Notes: generated by a model from the letters alone, not told the origin. DNA of 64,000 nt from Paramacrobiotus metropolitanus (GCF_019649055.1 NW_026570293.1:496001-560000), one strand, 5' to 3'; counted from the stretch's first letter, positions 32,659 through 43,823 are shown. Made by a program: numbers and translations.

Positions 32659-33219
32659 CTACAAGAAGAACTTAAAGGTGCATTTGTATATACCGTACAT
32701 TAACATCCATTTACGTAATTTTTTTAAATTATTTTGCTTGTTAAGCTTCTTACCGGATAAAACGGAGACGTCGTCAGGAGCTTCCTGCTCGCCCTTCTTT
32801 CGCCCGTGCTCTCCTACAGAAACCATGAAGGTCGTTGTCCGCTTGCGCATGGCCATTTGCTCAGCATGGGCCTTAGATTTCTGCTGACGCGTTTCATCGG
32901 CGCTCTTTACAAGAGTCAAAATTTCCTGGAGTAGCTGCTCCATCTTGTTGTAATCCTCCTCCGTTCCACTTCGGAATTTCTTTTGCAGGTCGTTCGCCTG
33001 GAATGCCGTGATGAGCACGCTAAGTCTTTCTTTCACAGCTCGGACGTCCAGAGACTTTGAAAACAGAGCAGCATCGTTCAGACTTTTTACCACATCCATC
33101 CAAGCTTTCTCCTTGTTTTCAGCCGCATAGGGATTAAAATGTTGGACTTCACCCAACAAGGCCAAATCAGCTTTCGCGTAGAATCGATTATAAGTTTTTT
33201 TAACTAGAGTTTTTTCCAT
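32659..33219 (-). CDS. Myb/SANT-like DNA-binding protein of the Harbinger element
   Basis: Single frame of 186 aa starting MEKTLVKKTYNRFYAKADLA. Residues about 20-90 look like a SANT/Myb-like trihelix (KAWMDVVKSLN, AVKERLSVLITAF), followed by an acidic helical segment (YNKMEQLLQEILTL) and a Lys-rich tail. Harbinger transposons encode such a partner, which binds subterminal DNA and helps import the transposase. Its position, convergent to the transposase inside the TIRs, supports the call. Confidence 0.7.
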   Translation of the reverse strand: MEKTLVKKTYNRFYAKADLALLGEVQHFNPYAAENKEKAWMDVVKSLNDAALFSKSLDVRAVKERLSVLITAFQANDLQKKFRSGTEEDYNKMEQLLQEILTLVKSADETRQQKSKAHAEQMAMRKRTTTFMVSVGEHGRKKGEQEAPDDVSVLSGKKLNKQNNLKKLRKWMLMYGIYKCTFKFFL

Positions 33220-33663
33220 TATGAACGTTCGCGAAGCAACAAGTTAAAAATTAAAATAAAATATTACGTATAATTTGAAAATAAACGCACGACTGACACG
33301 AGCCAGTGCACACAAGGCAACCTATGTGTATTATTGCAATATACCGCGGCCAAATTAGATTTTACAGCCTGTTTCGGTGCGCTCCTGGGATTCATATTTT
33401 CATTGTTTATTTTGGCTTTTATCGCCCGACAAACATATCAGAAAGTAGGAAATACTTTTTTCTATCATTCTGCAAAAACAAAACGGAAATTGGTCCACTA
33501 CATCTTCCACAGCAACATTTCGCAACAGACACACGATTCAAAGCATAAATTCCGTATTTTACGGAATCGTACGAAACGAATGGGGCTATGACTCACGCAA
33601 AAGAGGCGGAGATTAGTATTAGGGTCCGTATTCGTGGTGCGCAGATTACTTTCTAGTATCTAT

Positions 33664-33857
33664 GGTTTCCAGCATCGGGATTGACTTGTATATTAGCTGA
33701 GCAATATTGAAGAGCTTCCACATCAACTTGGTTTCCAGCATCGGGATTGACTTGAATATTAGCTAAGCAAACACATGCGGTCTTCGATTTGCGACACGAA
33801 CAATGAGTCTGTGCTCGTCACTGCTCGTGTCGCAAATCGAAGACCGCATGTGTTTGC
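33664..33857. repeat. Direct repeat plus 34-bp hairpin, small non-autonomous element
   Basis: GGTTTCCAGCATCGGGATTG occurs at 33664 and again at 33730, with about 38 bp matching in each. The second copy runs into an inverted repeat with arms 33767-33800 and 33824-33857 (GCAAACACATGCGGTCTTCG and its complement). It sits directly beside the right end of the Harbinger element. Confidence 0.8.
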
Positions 33858-34398
33858 TCATTGGTAGTAGCTTTCGCCGCCGTTGTCTGTTGGTGAAGAA
33901 AAACGCGATTCGGTTATTAACCGATTTGGCCAGCACTCAATTTAGCTGGCCACAACTCACGCATGAAATGACGGTACAATCAGCTTCGGCTGGGCCCGTT
34001 ATCTGTCTTACCACGTGGAGCCTGTCCAGTCTAAAGCGGCACGGTGTCCCTTTATTACAACCTTTCGTGGGTAGCACGGCACAGATAGTACCACCTAAAA
34101 ACCTCAAAGGCATCTAGTCAAAAGGCAGTGATCCGGGTGCAACATCAGTCGCAGTATGCTATTGGATATGAGATTCTTGCGGTTCTTACGGCAACAACCA
34201 GGAAGGGTGCAGCACACGGTCGCCGTCCTTCAATACGATTGAGTATTCAATACATCCTACACTGCATTTAACGTTTTATCCCTAATATGACAAACCAGAA
34301 GGACAAAACGGCAAGAAGTCAAATGAATAAAAATGAATAATGACGGCTTAAATGAATAAGAACGGCATCGAAATAATTTCCGATGCGCTTTATTTATG
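33858..34398. other. Spacer, no supported gene
   Basis: A plus frame at 33803-34117 starts inside the hairpin and has no motif. AAATGAATAA-type repeats lie at 34318-34360. Confidence 0.35.
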
Positions 34399-34564
34399 TT
34401 AGTGAGTCGGCGATATCTGCCGTAAACCGTAAAACGGGCACCGCTTTTAATCAAAAGTACAGAGTTAGACAGTGTGTGTCTAACGAATTTCTGTCTGCTC
34501 CCTTGATTAAACGCGTTTTACGGCGCCCGGTTGCTTCCCCAGGCGGACATCGCCGACTCACTAA
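34399..34564. mobile_element. 166-bp MITE
   Basis: TTAGTGAGTCGGCGAT at 34399 is inverted at the right end (ATCGCCGACTCACTAA, to 34564). Interior words also pair (CCGTAAAAC / GTTTTACGG). A third partial end copy, AGTGAGTCGGCG, follows at 34568. Confidence 0.8.
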
Positions 34565-34579
34565 TAGAGTGAGTCGGCG

Positions 34580-37550
34580 TATTACTCGTATGTTCCGGCT
34601 TTTTCCTACTTACGTTGCGAAATCATTGCTAACATAATCACCGGCAGCATAAAGAGCCACTTCACGGCAAGTGCATAAAACGCTATTTTGCAGCTGTACG
34701 TTGATTGCCCAGAAACCGTCTGAACCCGTGCACTTCGTTGCCGGAGGTTGCCGAAGCGGCATTATTAATTGAAAACACTTGAAACTCGTCATGTTGGAAT
34801 GCTGATGTTGCAGCAATGTACCTATTGCGTTCAAGGACCGTGCGTAGATTTTATAGCAGTTGATACACAGCTCTGCCACAATGCAGCGCTACGTATCAGT
34901 CGGCAAGACGTTGATACGTATTACGTACTTGATAGTCTGATGCTCTTCATTATCACTGGCACAAACATTTGAAGCGCATTTCTAGTTTTCAGGTAGGAAA
35001 ATCCATCTTTCCTGCTTTAATGTAATTGGCGTTTTGTTGCACGACGAAGTTCTTTTAAGTTTTGTCATAGGTCAGCGATTATAGGTTTATTACCGTTCTT
35101 TAAGGTTTTGTCATAGTTTGTCAGAGGTCTTCAAGTTTAAATAGCCAGCGATCGACGGAGGGGTAAGCGGGGGTTCAAGATCGACGGGCAGCATAAATAA
35201 ACAGATCACAGAGTATTCCCGAAGAACATAAGACGCAGTTGAAATAAAAAAGCGAAAATTAAACTCGATCTGGTTCGACCATTGTGTCTTCATTTTTAGC
35301 AAGTCACCGAGAAGAATACCAGATGTGAAGGGTTGCGTATGCGTTCAAATAGTGAAGAAAGCTCAAGAAACACTGTAGGTGGTCACAAACAACAGCAGTT
35401 TTCCGAAAACGATTTGATACAACGGAACCTATCTTTTGGTGCGCCTGTTTTTTGGGGCTCACACCACACGGCTGATAGTAGTATTAATTGTGGACCAAAT
35501 AGTCTAAAAATTAAGATGCATCAATCGGCTTTACGTTAAAGTTTGTGGATACGCTTCTTTTCCAAAACGTAGGGAGATGATGTCGCGGAGCGTAACAGTC
35601 TGCGCGCAGTACCGCTATAATATTTACCACTCAAACAATTTTTAAACCAAATTATTGCAGTATTAATGTCAGAAACGTCAGGGACACACACACACACACG
35701 ACTGCGACACACGACATTCGACACACGATATTCGACAGACGCCTGCGATCTAAGGGGAAGCGGACCGGAGGTTGGAAGGGTCAATGCACGGCGTCTGAGT
35801 TGGATGACCTTCTTGTTATAAGAGGGTTGCCCAGGTCAGAAGACCGCGCAAAGCGACCGGTTTTACCATTATTATGGAGCCTCGAATATTTATGATTCCA
35901 GATAAGCTTGGCAACAATTTGGTGTCGGAAAGGCAGCGCCGGCATGTGCAGCTGTGCCAGTGAAAGCACAAATTTTGACCGTTTGTAGACGCAAATTGTC
36001 TGGGAGCTATAGCTTTTCACTAAGCATATGCATTTACACAGTGAAATCGTATTAGTTACACCTTTACGTGATGCGTTGCAAGTTTTGCAGTTGAATTCTA
36101 TGTGGTTCAGGAAGCCCTGTGCCTGGACTTCGGCAGGACCGTTGATATGCCTCAGCCTTAGATGTGTATCAAATACGTCCTCTACCCATAATTACTTAAA
36201 TATTTGTTTAAATGCGTTCTTTCACTGGATTGGTAACCCCAACAGCACGGTATGCTCAGAAAGCACCCAACCGCTTCCGTTCGTTGACATTAATCCGCAT
36301 TACAACTCTGTCATCTGGTGTAGGTCGATCATTTGCCAGTCCAGTCTGATATCTGCAGCGTACAGCGATTAAAACGCCTTGCAACGTACAGTGTGAATGG
36401 CAGCATTTTTGTTATGGCCACCATAAAGCATGATTTGAAAGGTCGAACGGAGACATATCATATTATATCCTCTGCTTTCCACTGGAAGTATCCGCACTTG
36501 TGTCTATGCTGTAACAGAATTCATCCCTTTCATTTTAATGTAATAGTATGTAGTTGCAGAACGGCGGTCCACTTTTCCACACTTTAGGTAGTGGCGTGTA
36601 CGGCGTAGAATCAGCCAAATCATGACCCATTTCGGAGAACGCAAACGGTTGCGTTTGCTGAAATCAGTCAAGAATTTGCTGGCTATCTGTGTCCCTGTTA
36701 TAAATACACGCGAATCCCGTTCAGGTTTGGATGGCCTCTCCGAGACGCGCTGAATCTGAAATAACAAATGCCCAATAATGAAGTGGAATCGACTTTGTTA
36801 TCGGACTTTTCCATTTCGGCTGCACCTTTGGTTTCTTGGGCATCTTCTTTATCTGATTGTTAGTGTTCCTTTATGCGCATGCAGGAGGTGTACATCCATG
36901 TTTCCATTTTTAGTTGAAGTTTTTCGAAATATTGAGTTCCTAACAACTTTTTTTATACAGCAGCATGACTATACCGATATAAACTCGCTGTTCATTGTAA
37001 CTGCGAGCAAGATGAACAGTGTATTTCAAGTAACTGAAATGCGCAAAATGAGCGGCTTATTTTTTGAAACCGTTTTGCTGGTTATTTTAAATCCGCCAAA
37101 TGTGTTCCATCAAGCGAACGTCGCACGCACGCCGGCTTTGTTGAACGGAGTCGACGTAATTAAATGCAACCGCGAAAGTCCTTAGTACGTTATCTCGCGT
37201 TTACGTATGTTTTAATTCATTTTCCGTATGTTTTCCACTTTGCGTGCGTAAACAGCGGACGCTAGCTCAACGGGAGCAGGTTTAATTTTTAAATTATAAA
37301 ATTTAATATGCAGTTGCAGCTTGGACTGACAGAAAAGAAGGCAGTTGAAATAAATGGCCATGGAATGGCTCTAAAACTCCAGCACTAAGGTTCGCCGATA
37401 AAAAGCGGCGGAACTACAGTATCGACCCATTGTACAGAGGTGTACCTACAAACATTGCGATGCTTTGGGTAATACTACAATATGGCTATCAGAAAAATAG
37501 ACCGTTAGAGCGTTAAATACAGCAAAGACTATGCTACACCTGTTACTCAC
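34580..37550. other. Intergenic region, no supported gene
   Basis: A (CA)n run at 35682-35696 lies in a patch of CGACACACGA-like repeats. Several short frames occur, the longest at 36778-37185 (+, 135 aa); none has a motif or convincing splice context. Confidence 0.4.
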
Positions 37551-37676
37551 CATGATGGTGCCGATGTCATCAGTGTGAGGCGGAAACAGGATGCTACAAT
37601 TGAGAGATACTCGTACTTCCTGAACGGCGCTGCACCCATCGTCTGGTTTGTGCATTTGTGATAATTTTGCAAACAC
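37551..37676 (-). CDS. Possible exon, unknown product
   Basis: A minus frame reading AVQEVRVSLNCSILFPPHTD onward ends exactly at a GTGAGT donor (37550-37545). The VRVSLNCSI phrase resembles the B strand of an Ig domain and another Ig gene lies 9 kb away, but one exon is too little for a firm call. Confidence 0.25.
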
Positions 37677-37769
37677 GGACCTGGACGCCCTCTAGCGCCA
37701 ATCAAGGTCCACATTCAGTCGATACCCTTTGAGCCAGCAAATTAAAGCACCAACAGGTCTACAGTTCCA

Positions 37770-37968
37770 AGAAGAATATTGTTTTGTAAACTATATCCTG
37801 TTTAGATACCGTACATATCACAAGCCAGACATACGGTACGTCTGTGCAGCCGCTGTACTGTACAATTGTAGGTTCCCGGCTGCTTGTGTATTCCCATAGC
37901 TGGCATCTGGATGTGCACATGTTACATAAACCATTTTGCCTAAAAAATGTTACAGTTTCTTTATATAT
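37770..37968 (+). promoter_or_regulatory. Upstream region of a cysteine-rich gene, left half, also copied at 46.5 kb
   Basis: This stretch, including AAGCCAGACATACGGTACGT-like and TGCAGCCGCTGTA words and GCTGGCATCTG, aligns collinearly with 46500-46690. In the 46.5-kb copy the match continues without the 429-bp insertion present here. Confidence 0.6.
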
Positions 37969-38397
37969 GGAACGTTTCGTACCAAAGAAAAAAACTGGAC
38001 CGTTTTTTTCCTTCTTGTAGTCACTGTAGTCATCTGTAGACAACCTGTAGCCACCCTGTAGAGTGTAGACAACCTGTATACATCCTAAGAAAACCTATAG
38101 AAACCAGGTTATCACAGTATGTCTACAGTGGTGTCTACGGGCTGTCTACAGGTGACTACCGGTGTATACAGGCAGAGTATCGAGCTGAACCTAAGAAGGG
38201 CTGCCTGTATACAGCGGTAGACATCCATAGACAACCTGTAGACACCGTTGTAGACAAGCTGTATACATCCTAAGAACCAGGTGACTACCGATGGTCCGAT
38301 AAGTCTACAGGGTGTCTACAGCATGTATACAGATGTCTACTGTGACTACAAGAAGCGAAAAAACGATTCCCTTTTTTTCTTTGGTACGAAACGTGCC
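37969..38397. mobile_element. 429-bp MITE rich in GTCTACA repeats
   Basis: Ends GGAACGTTTCGTACCAAAG and GGCACGTTTCGTACCAAAG are inverted repeats of about 60 bp, extending through CTTGTAGTCACTGTAGT. The interior is built of many GTCTACAG / CTGTAGAC and GTATACAG words in both orientations. An uninterrupted copy of the flanks at 46.5-46.7 kb acts as an empty site. Confidence 0.85.
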
Positions 38398-38460
38398 ACA
38401 GGTGGTTTCTTGCACTGCTCGCAGCTAAGCAGATCCATATCATACGGTTCATACCGCTCT

Positions 38461-38481
38461 GATTTTTATCCACTCGCTACC
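38461..38481 (+). promoter_or_regulatory. Conserved 5' block of the cysteine-rich family
   Basis: GATTTTTATCCACTCGCTAC lies 182 bp upstream of the start at 38663. The same block with near-identical sequence, orientation and spacing precedes the genes starting at 50721, 56712 and 59355. Confidence 0.65.
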
Positions 38482-38662
38482 AACTACCAAGTAGACTTCG
38501 TTGTGAAGAATAAATAACAGTTCACCGACAATTTCCATACTCATTGCAATTAGCAGCTGGAGCAGAAAAACGCTGTTCACGCTTCTAAACGCTTCGCTTC
38601 TAATTCCTGTAGTTCTTCAGTTATATTCCGGGAACGGTGCTGTCTATATTTCCATTGCTGAC

Positions 38663-39039
38663 ATGACCAATGTTGCGCTGTTGCTGTGCTTGGCTGTCCT
38701 CTGCTATGCCTGCAGTGTGAAGTGTGAAGAACAGACTACTCAAATTCCTCTGATACAAATACCCTGTTGTAAGTGATGATTGCAATGACATGGCCTACTT
38801 CCGGTTGACGATGGTGTTAGAAGATAGATAGGCACTTTAATAGATAGCCAAATGACCACTTCAGTTTTATCGGCACATGCCGTTAATAGAGGTGTTTAAT
38901 TGTGGATTGTGTAGTGGACTGCGGATATAGAAGATGTGCGGACGGCCGATTCATGGTCTGCGGGGAGGCGGGCCGCTGCGTCTGCCCAAAACCCAAATCG
39001 CCGAGCAAAGGCCATGCACGCGAAAAACGAGCGCAGTGA
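38663..39039 (+). CDS. Small cysteine-rich secreted protein, single module (paralogue A)
   Basis: Exons 38663-38768 and 38915-39039. Exon 1 encodes a signal peptide (MTNVALLLCLAVLCYACSVK) and ends in phase 1 at GTAAGT. Exon 2, after TGTGTAG, encodes DCGYRRCADGRFMVCG then GRCVCPKPKSP and a basic end REKRAQ, closing at TGA 39037-39039. Cys spacing is C-x4-C-x7-C-x6-C-x-C. A GTGAGT donor at 39036 would alternatively splice out before the stop, but every exon-3-like sequence downstream would then be out of frame. It is likely secreted. Function is unknown; knottin-like inhibitor or defence roles are only guesses. Confidence 0.75.
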
Positions 39040-39994
39040 GTACACCCTTTTACAATAGAAGGCAGAAGCTTTAGCACATATTGCGCAACCAGGCATTTCT
39101 CTGTGTGAACCGAGTACTGGCTATTTATGCGCAATTAATGCACTCCTGTTGCATGCTGTTCGTTGATGTGATTAATAAATAAACCACGAGCCGTCTGGCA
39201 TGTTTACAGCACTTTTTATCGCACATAATGAATGAAGTTTATCTCTGCAGCTGGAGAATCTTTATGCAGGCTGACTCTGAAACCCGTGAGTTCAGTTTTC
39301 AATATATTTAGTTTTCGATATATAAAGTGTTTTATGTACTAAAGGTTTCCATATTGTCGTGTATAAGCGTTCACACCGATTAGGGTTCCATGAACAATCT
39401 TTACTCTTCCACGCCTGTAATGCTCAATCGGTAGGTACTCGTACTCTCAAACTGTAACAGATAAACTATGGTGGAAACGACGAACGAGTCAGGAACACGA
39501 ATCGGGAATCCCTAACGAAGAGTCCAACTACAATCTCCGGTCGCAGTTTCTACGAGGATCAACAAGAGCTAGGACGATTGTGTCACGAGCAAACCTGTAT
39601 ACTAAGCGATAATCCGGGAACGACTATGCACTTCCGTAGGAACAAGTATTGCTGTCTCTTTATTAATACACTTCGTAGTCCACAACACAAGGAAACCGTA
39701 ATTAGGAAGTAGTCTCAGAAGTAAATCTCAGACTACTGATGCCCATATTAGAAGTGACAAGAACTTATATAGACTCTGCGTTATGACATCACATACACCG
39801 CTAGTAAAAGAGAACAGCAAATCACAGCATTGATTGACTAGATTATCCGTATGTTGCAGGTGGAAGGCGGACAGTCAGCATTCGTACGTACATCCCGGCG
39901 TGTGATCCTACTCCCACACGTCACATATATTTCTATATATTTATTCGTTATATATTATAGTGGCTTAGTCATTTGTTATCGCTGATCTTTACAG
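39040..39994. other. Former intron/spacer between paralogue A and its exon-3 relic
   Basis: No coding sequence. The 39380-39950 part is unlike the introns of the paralogues, which are about 200-430 bp, so an insertion of unknown type is likely here. I considered a solo LTR but found no clean ends. Confidence 0.35.
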
Positions 39995-40108
39995 TGGCCT
40001 GTAGGCACAACTTGCGATTGCTATCACAACGTGTGCGATAACGGTACCAGTTGCTGCTACCGACAAAAGAACGACCGCGTCTGTCGACAAAGCGGGAAGT
40101 ATTTGTGA
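39995..40108 (+). pseudogene. Decayed exon 3 of paralogue A
   Basis: Behind a CTTTACAG acceptor the sequence matches the second cysteine module of the family (GTGTGCGATAACGG, then Cys codons and a TGA), but a 19-bp insertion after CACAAC duplicates that word and shifts the frame. With exon 2 already closed by TGA this exon is probably untranslated. Confidence 0.65.
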
Positions 40109-40861
40109 AAAAATAATGGACGCCGCTTTTCGGAGATCGCCGGCATTTTTTTCAACGTGACTGCTTTTATTTGGTGACGGTCTTAACATAGTTTCACTGG
40201 CTGCTGTACCAGTACACTTTGCATTAGCGTTGAAGATGGTCATTGCTTTTGTCGCCGGTTGCTTATATGTAGTGGAACGGTTAAACAAAATATGAAATCG
40301 TTACGACTCAAACAAGGCGTGGAATTTTAAGCGTATCCGTATGTTCGGGGCACAATGATTTCGTGACTGGGTTTCCAGAAAACTTCACCATTACCATAAA
40401 TATTAAAACCTTACCAGACTGCGGCAGTGCCAAGTCTGGTGCATCAAGCAATAAGACGCCGAATTTGAAGAGTCATTGGTCAAAGGTCATTTTCTGTTCT
40501 TCACACGATCACGATACCCAGAATTGTCGTCGGAATGCCGATTCCAGACACATATTTCATCTGATTTCGAAGCGCAATAAAAAATGTTGTCCGAAAAAGT
40601 GACCTTTTGCTGCATTCGTTGTATAGCTAGCCAGGGGCCCGCGCTGAAGCGCTGAGTCTGAGTCTGACCCCTAAAAGGCTGAGTCTGACTACTGAAAGGA
40701 TGAGTCTGAGTACTAAAAGGCTGAGTCTGAGTATTAAAGAGCTGAGCTTTCCTAAGACTGCTAATTTAATATCTCAATGAGTTTAAATCTTGACCGGAAA
40801 TATGCGATATACGTATGGTCCAGCGAATCCCCGTATTACATCCAACGCTAAAACCAAGTAA
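40109..40861. other. Spacer
   Basis: Contains a short repeated word GAGTCTGAGT/CTGAGTCTGA at 40652-40745. A frame at 40363-40602 has no motif. Confidence 0.4.
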
Positions 40862-41063
40862 TATAAGGGGATAAACAAGTTTATTCGGCCCGTTTCCCTG
40901 TACTGCTGCCGTCACCCATCTGAAGCGTGACATTACGGCAATACATACGGTTGAACCATGCGCGGTACATAAGCACCATGTATAGCCACAACGTAAAACA
41001 CCAGCCGGCTGAAATCAGAAGTACAAGGGACTGGTTCGGCTAGACTCATTTTCCCCCCTATAT
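40862..41063. mobile_element. MITE, diverged copy of the 43.6-kb element
   Basis: TATAAGGGG ... CCCCCTATATA ends enclose an interior (CGTGACATTACGGCAATACA, GGTACATAAGCACCATGT) that matches the 43611-43815 element in reverse orientation. Confidence 0.75.
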
Positions 41064-42179
41064 AAAAGTGCAAGTTTTTATTTCGTAACAATCCATGCGG
41101 TAATCGAATACGGGACGTGCACCGTACATATTTACGAGTATAACTGCAGCAACACGAATGTTGAACAGAAAGAAAGAATTAACCGTAATTCTAGCCGCTA
41201 TTCAAAATTTCCGGCCAAACTAAAACTAAATTTATTTTGATTACAACTGTTATTACCATGTATAATAAATAAGTAATCCGCGCACGTAATCAGACCTATG
41301 CATAATAATACGGTAATATGCATTGACTACACCAGTAAACCTATGCAACAAAGTTCAGTAAGTTGAATAACGCACATGCATTGCAACAGTAGAGTAGCAA
41401 AGAATAGAGCATGTTAGCGCTAACTCGAAGTAAAAAGCACCAGTCGCCTTCTCCCTACAATGATAAGTTGAGTTTTAGGTGTTGATGCGCATATCATGCA
41501 GGCCCAAAGAATTTACGAGTTGCTAAATACAGCGAAAATTATAGCTTATGAAATAAAGCATAAAACCATACAAAACTAATTGAAGCTGCATTATCAGCCA
41601 CGAATAATTTTTATAGTAGCATATTCTGCCAAAGTAGTATTAGAATTTTTATAATGCACGATATTAGCATAGCACACCACCGATTCGCTTTCGTAGTTGA
41701 TCAGCAGGAAGTTAACCGGAAAATTTAAGCGAAGAGCGCAATGAACAGTCTAGGGAAGTCGGCAGTAAATTTCAGAAGTGGCCACAAAATCGTAATGAAG
41801 TTATCGTAACGCAGAAATTACCCAGATGCAGTTTAATATGACCATCGGCATTCCAGAATATAAAGTATTCGTATACAAGTCTTATACTATATTATATCTA
41901 ACATATATATAAGTACAAGAAGCAGCATCGGCTTCGCCTCCGCGTTTCTTGCGATTCACGGCCACTTTATTTGATTTCGATTGAATATTTACTTATTAGT
42001 ATAGTATCACATCTATATTTCGTGGCACTATAATCGGTACATCGCAATAGCGCAAAAACACGGGTTTTATGTAATAATTACAGATTCTCTCAGATCAGTA
42101 TTAAATCTCTCCATTGGATCCATGCTTCTCTGAACTCCAACCTGATGCTTCTCAGTAATGTCACCCGCTTACCTTGCGG
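41064..42179. other. AT-rich spacer, no gene
   Basis: Nothing coding is seen. GAAGCAGCATCGGCTTCGCC / TCCGCGTTTCTTGCGATTC at 41923-41955 recurs at 42486-42526, so the minisatellite region below is part of a larger duplication. Confidence 0.4.
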
Positions 42180-42470
42180 GCTCCGTACGCGGGACATTAC
42201 CGGTATCTCGGTCACCCGGTCACCTAATGAGCTCTGTCCACTAGAAAGGAGTGATAGCTCGGTAACTAGATCACCTAGTGGGTTCTGTGCACAGAACAGT
42301 CGTGGTAGTTCGGTCACTCGTTCACCTGGCGGACTGTCTGCACTGGACTGTTGTGGTAGCTCGGCAAATCCTTACACTGGACAGTACTGGTAGCTCGGTC
42401 ACTTGTTCACCTAACGGGTTCCGTACACTGGAAAGCAGCGTTAGCTTGGTCTTAGAAGCTAGCTAGCGTT
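42180..42470. repeat. Diverged tandem repeat array, unit about 60 bp
   Basis: Four to five units containing GTAGCTCGGTCACT, TCACCTA and a CACTGGA-like core. Because of its spacing, both strands stay open for 75-82 codons, which I regard as repeat-derived rather than coding. Confidence 0.75.
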
Positions 42471-42554
42471 ATATAGCGTTAGCTTAGAAGAAGCAGGTGC
42501 GGCTTTGCCTCCGCGTTTCTTGTAATCCAGGGCCCGCTCGGTTACACATTCACG

Positions 42555-42775
42555 TAGCGTTTTGAGCACTAGATAGTGGTGGTAGCTCGGTCACTCACTA
42601 TGTCAATTAGCGATTTTGCTCACTGGACAGCAGTGGTAGCTTGGTGCTTCACTCACTCGATTAGCGATTTTGCTCACTAGACGGCAGTAGTAGCTCGGTA
42701 ACACACGCACTCAATTAGCGATTTCGCTCGCTGGTCAGTGAAGGTATCTCGGCCACTCACTTACCTTAAAACAAT
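42555..42775. repeat. Second tandem array, unit about 62 bp
   Basis: About four units with GTAGCTCGGTCACTCAC and ATTAGCGATTTTGCTCACTG. It shares the GGTAGCTCGGT word with the preceding array, so both derive from one ancestor. Confidence 0.75.
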
Positions 42776-43040
42776 AAATGCGGCTCTTTGCTTTTAGCAA
42801 TTGTTGAGAAGAGTGGTCCTGTCAAAATCAAACAGCCCGATGTTCGTGTGGTTAAGACCAACCATTATATTACAAATGTGCCGACAACGAAACTCGATAG
42901 GCTAACTTGTGATTAAGTACTTAATTTTGTGGTAGGTGTTGTACGAAAATAAGCTCAATTTATTCCGTTTAATTTGCGTAATTAATAATTTATGTTGCGT
43001 ATTGTATCCAGGCAAGATTTTTCAAAGTTTCAAGGTCACC

Positions 43041-43170
43041 AGAATCGTGCCGGCACGATGCCGCAAACGATCCACCCCAGTTTCAAGGTCACCTTGAACG
43101 ATCCACCCCAGTTTCAAGGTTACCTTGAAACTGGGGTGGATCGTTTGCGGCATCGTGCCGGCACGATTCT
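43041..43170. repeat. Long hairpin with internal duplication
   Basis: AGAATCGTGCCGGCACGATG at 43041 is inverted at 43151-43170. The arms (about 50 bp) include CGCAAACGATCCACCCCAGT, and the segment CGATCCACCCCAGTTTCAAG is additionally duplicated in the loop. Confidence 0.85.
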
Positions 43171-43610
43171 GATCGGACGTATTCAAAAACAAAAGTCATG
43201 TGACGCAGTTCTGGACCACGGCCGATTTAACTGTGGTATCAGATTTTTTTAAAAGTTTTTGGTTAGAGAGATCTCCAGACTGTGGGGAGGCCGCGCGTAA
43301 TATTGATCATTTTCTTAATATATCTAAGTATATACAATGAGAAGAAGCCTGCGCAAATTTAAACTAATTAAAATGATTGAATTTTAAACATTGAAAAAAC
43401 ATCCAAAATCGTTAGTATCATTACGAGCGCGCAGCGTGCCCAAAACGGCCGCTGCGTTTCCTCTGACTACTGCCAGGCTCAAACGTTGTCTCAAAAAGGC
43501 CGTAGATCGAGGTTCCCCGGTTACTTCGCGGATCTTCCGGCCGACGAATCGAATCAGCTCCGAATCGAATTGTATTACAAACTGAGTATTCAGTTAATTT
43601 AATCTAAGTA

Positions 43611-43815
43611 TATATAAGGGGAATTTACCTGCTGAGGCCAGCACTCCCTGTACTTGCTGCCGTCAGCCGGCTGGAGTTTTACGTTGTGGCTAAACATGGT
43701 GCTTATGTACCGCGCCTGATTTAACCGTATGTATTGCCGTAACGTCACACTCCAGGCGGGTGACGGCAGCAAGTACAGGGAGTGCTGGCCTCAGCAGGTA
43801 AATTCCCCTTATATA
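43611..43815. mobile_element. MITE with 8-bp target duplication (hAT- or P-like)
   Basis: TATATAAGGGGAATTTACCT at 43611 is inverted at 43815, and the TIR is over 50 bp long (through CACTCCCTGTACTTGCTGCC). It is flanked by TCTAAGTA at 43603-43610 and 43816-43823. The 8-bp duplication points to the hAT or P superfamily. It is non-autonomous. Confidence 0.9.
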
Positions 43816-43823
43816 TCTAAGTA

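Larger units (their letters stand above)
31379..33653 (+). mobile_element. PIF/Harbinger DNA transposon with TIRs and 5-bp target duplication
   Basis: Left TIR GAAAGCAATCTGCTGACCAC (31379 on) and right TIR (ending 33653) are about 40 bp of imperfect inverted repeat sharing CCACGAATACGGACCC. They are flanked by TAGTA at 31374-31378 and 33654-33658. Inside are a Harbinger transposase gene (plus) and a convergent Myb/SANT-like gene (minus), the classic two-gene plan. Most Harbinger elements duplicate 3 bp, so the 5-bp repeat is unusual. Confidence 0.85.

Noticed and set aside
39380-39950. Possible solo LTR (TGTAACAG ... GTCACA) between paralogue A and its exon-3 relic
   Set aside because: Ends are not a convincing TG...CA inverted pair and no target duplication was found.
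42090-42466. ORFs of 62-82 aa on both strands
   Set aside because: Produced by the 60-bp tandem repeat.
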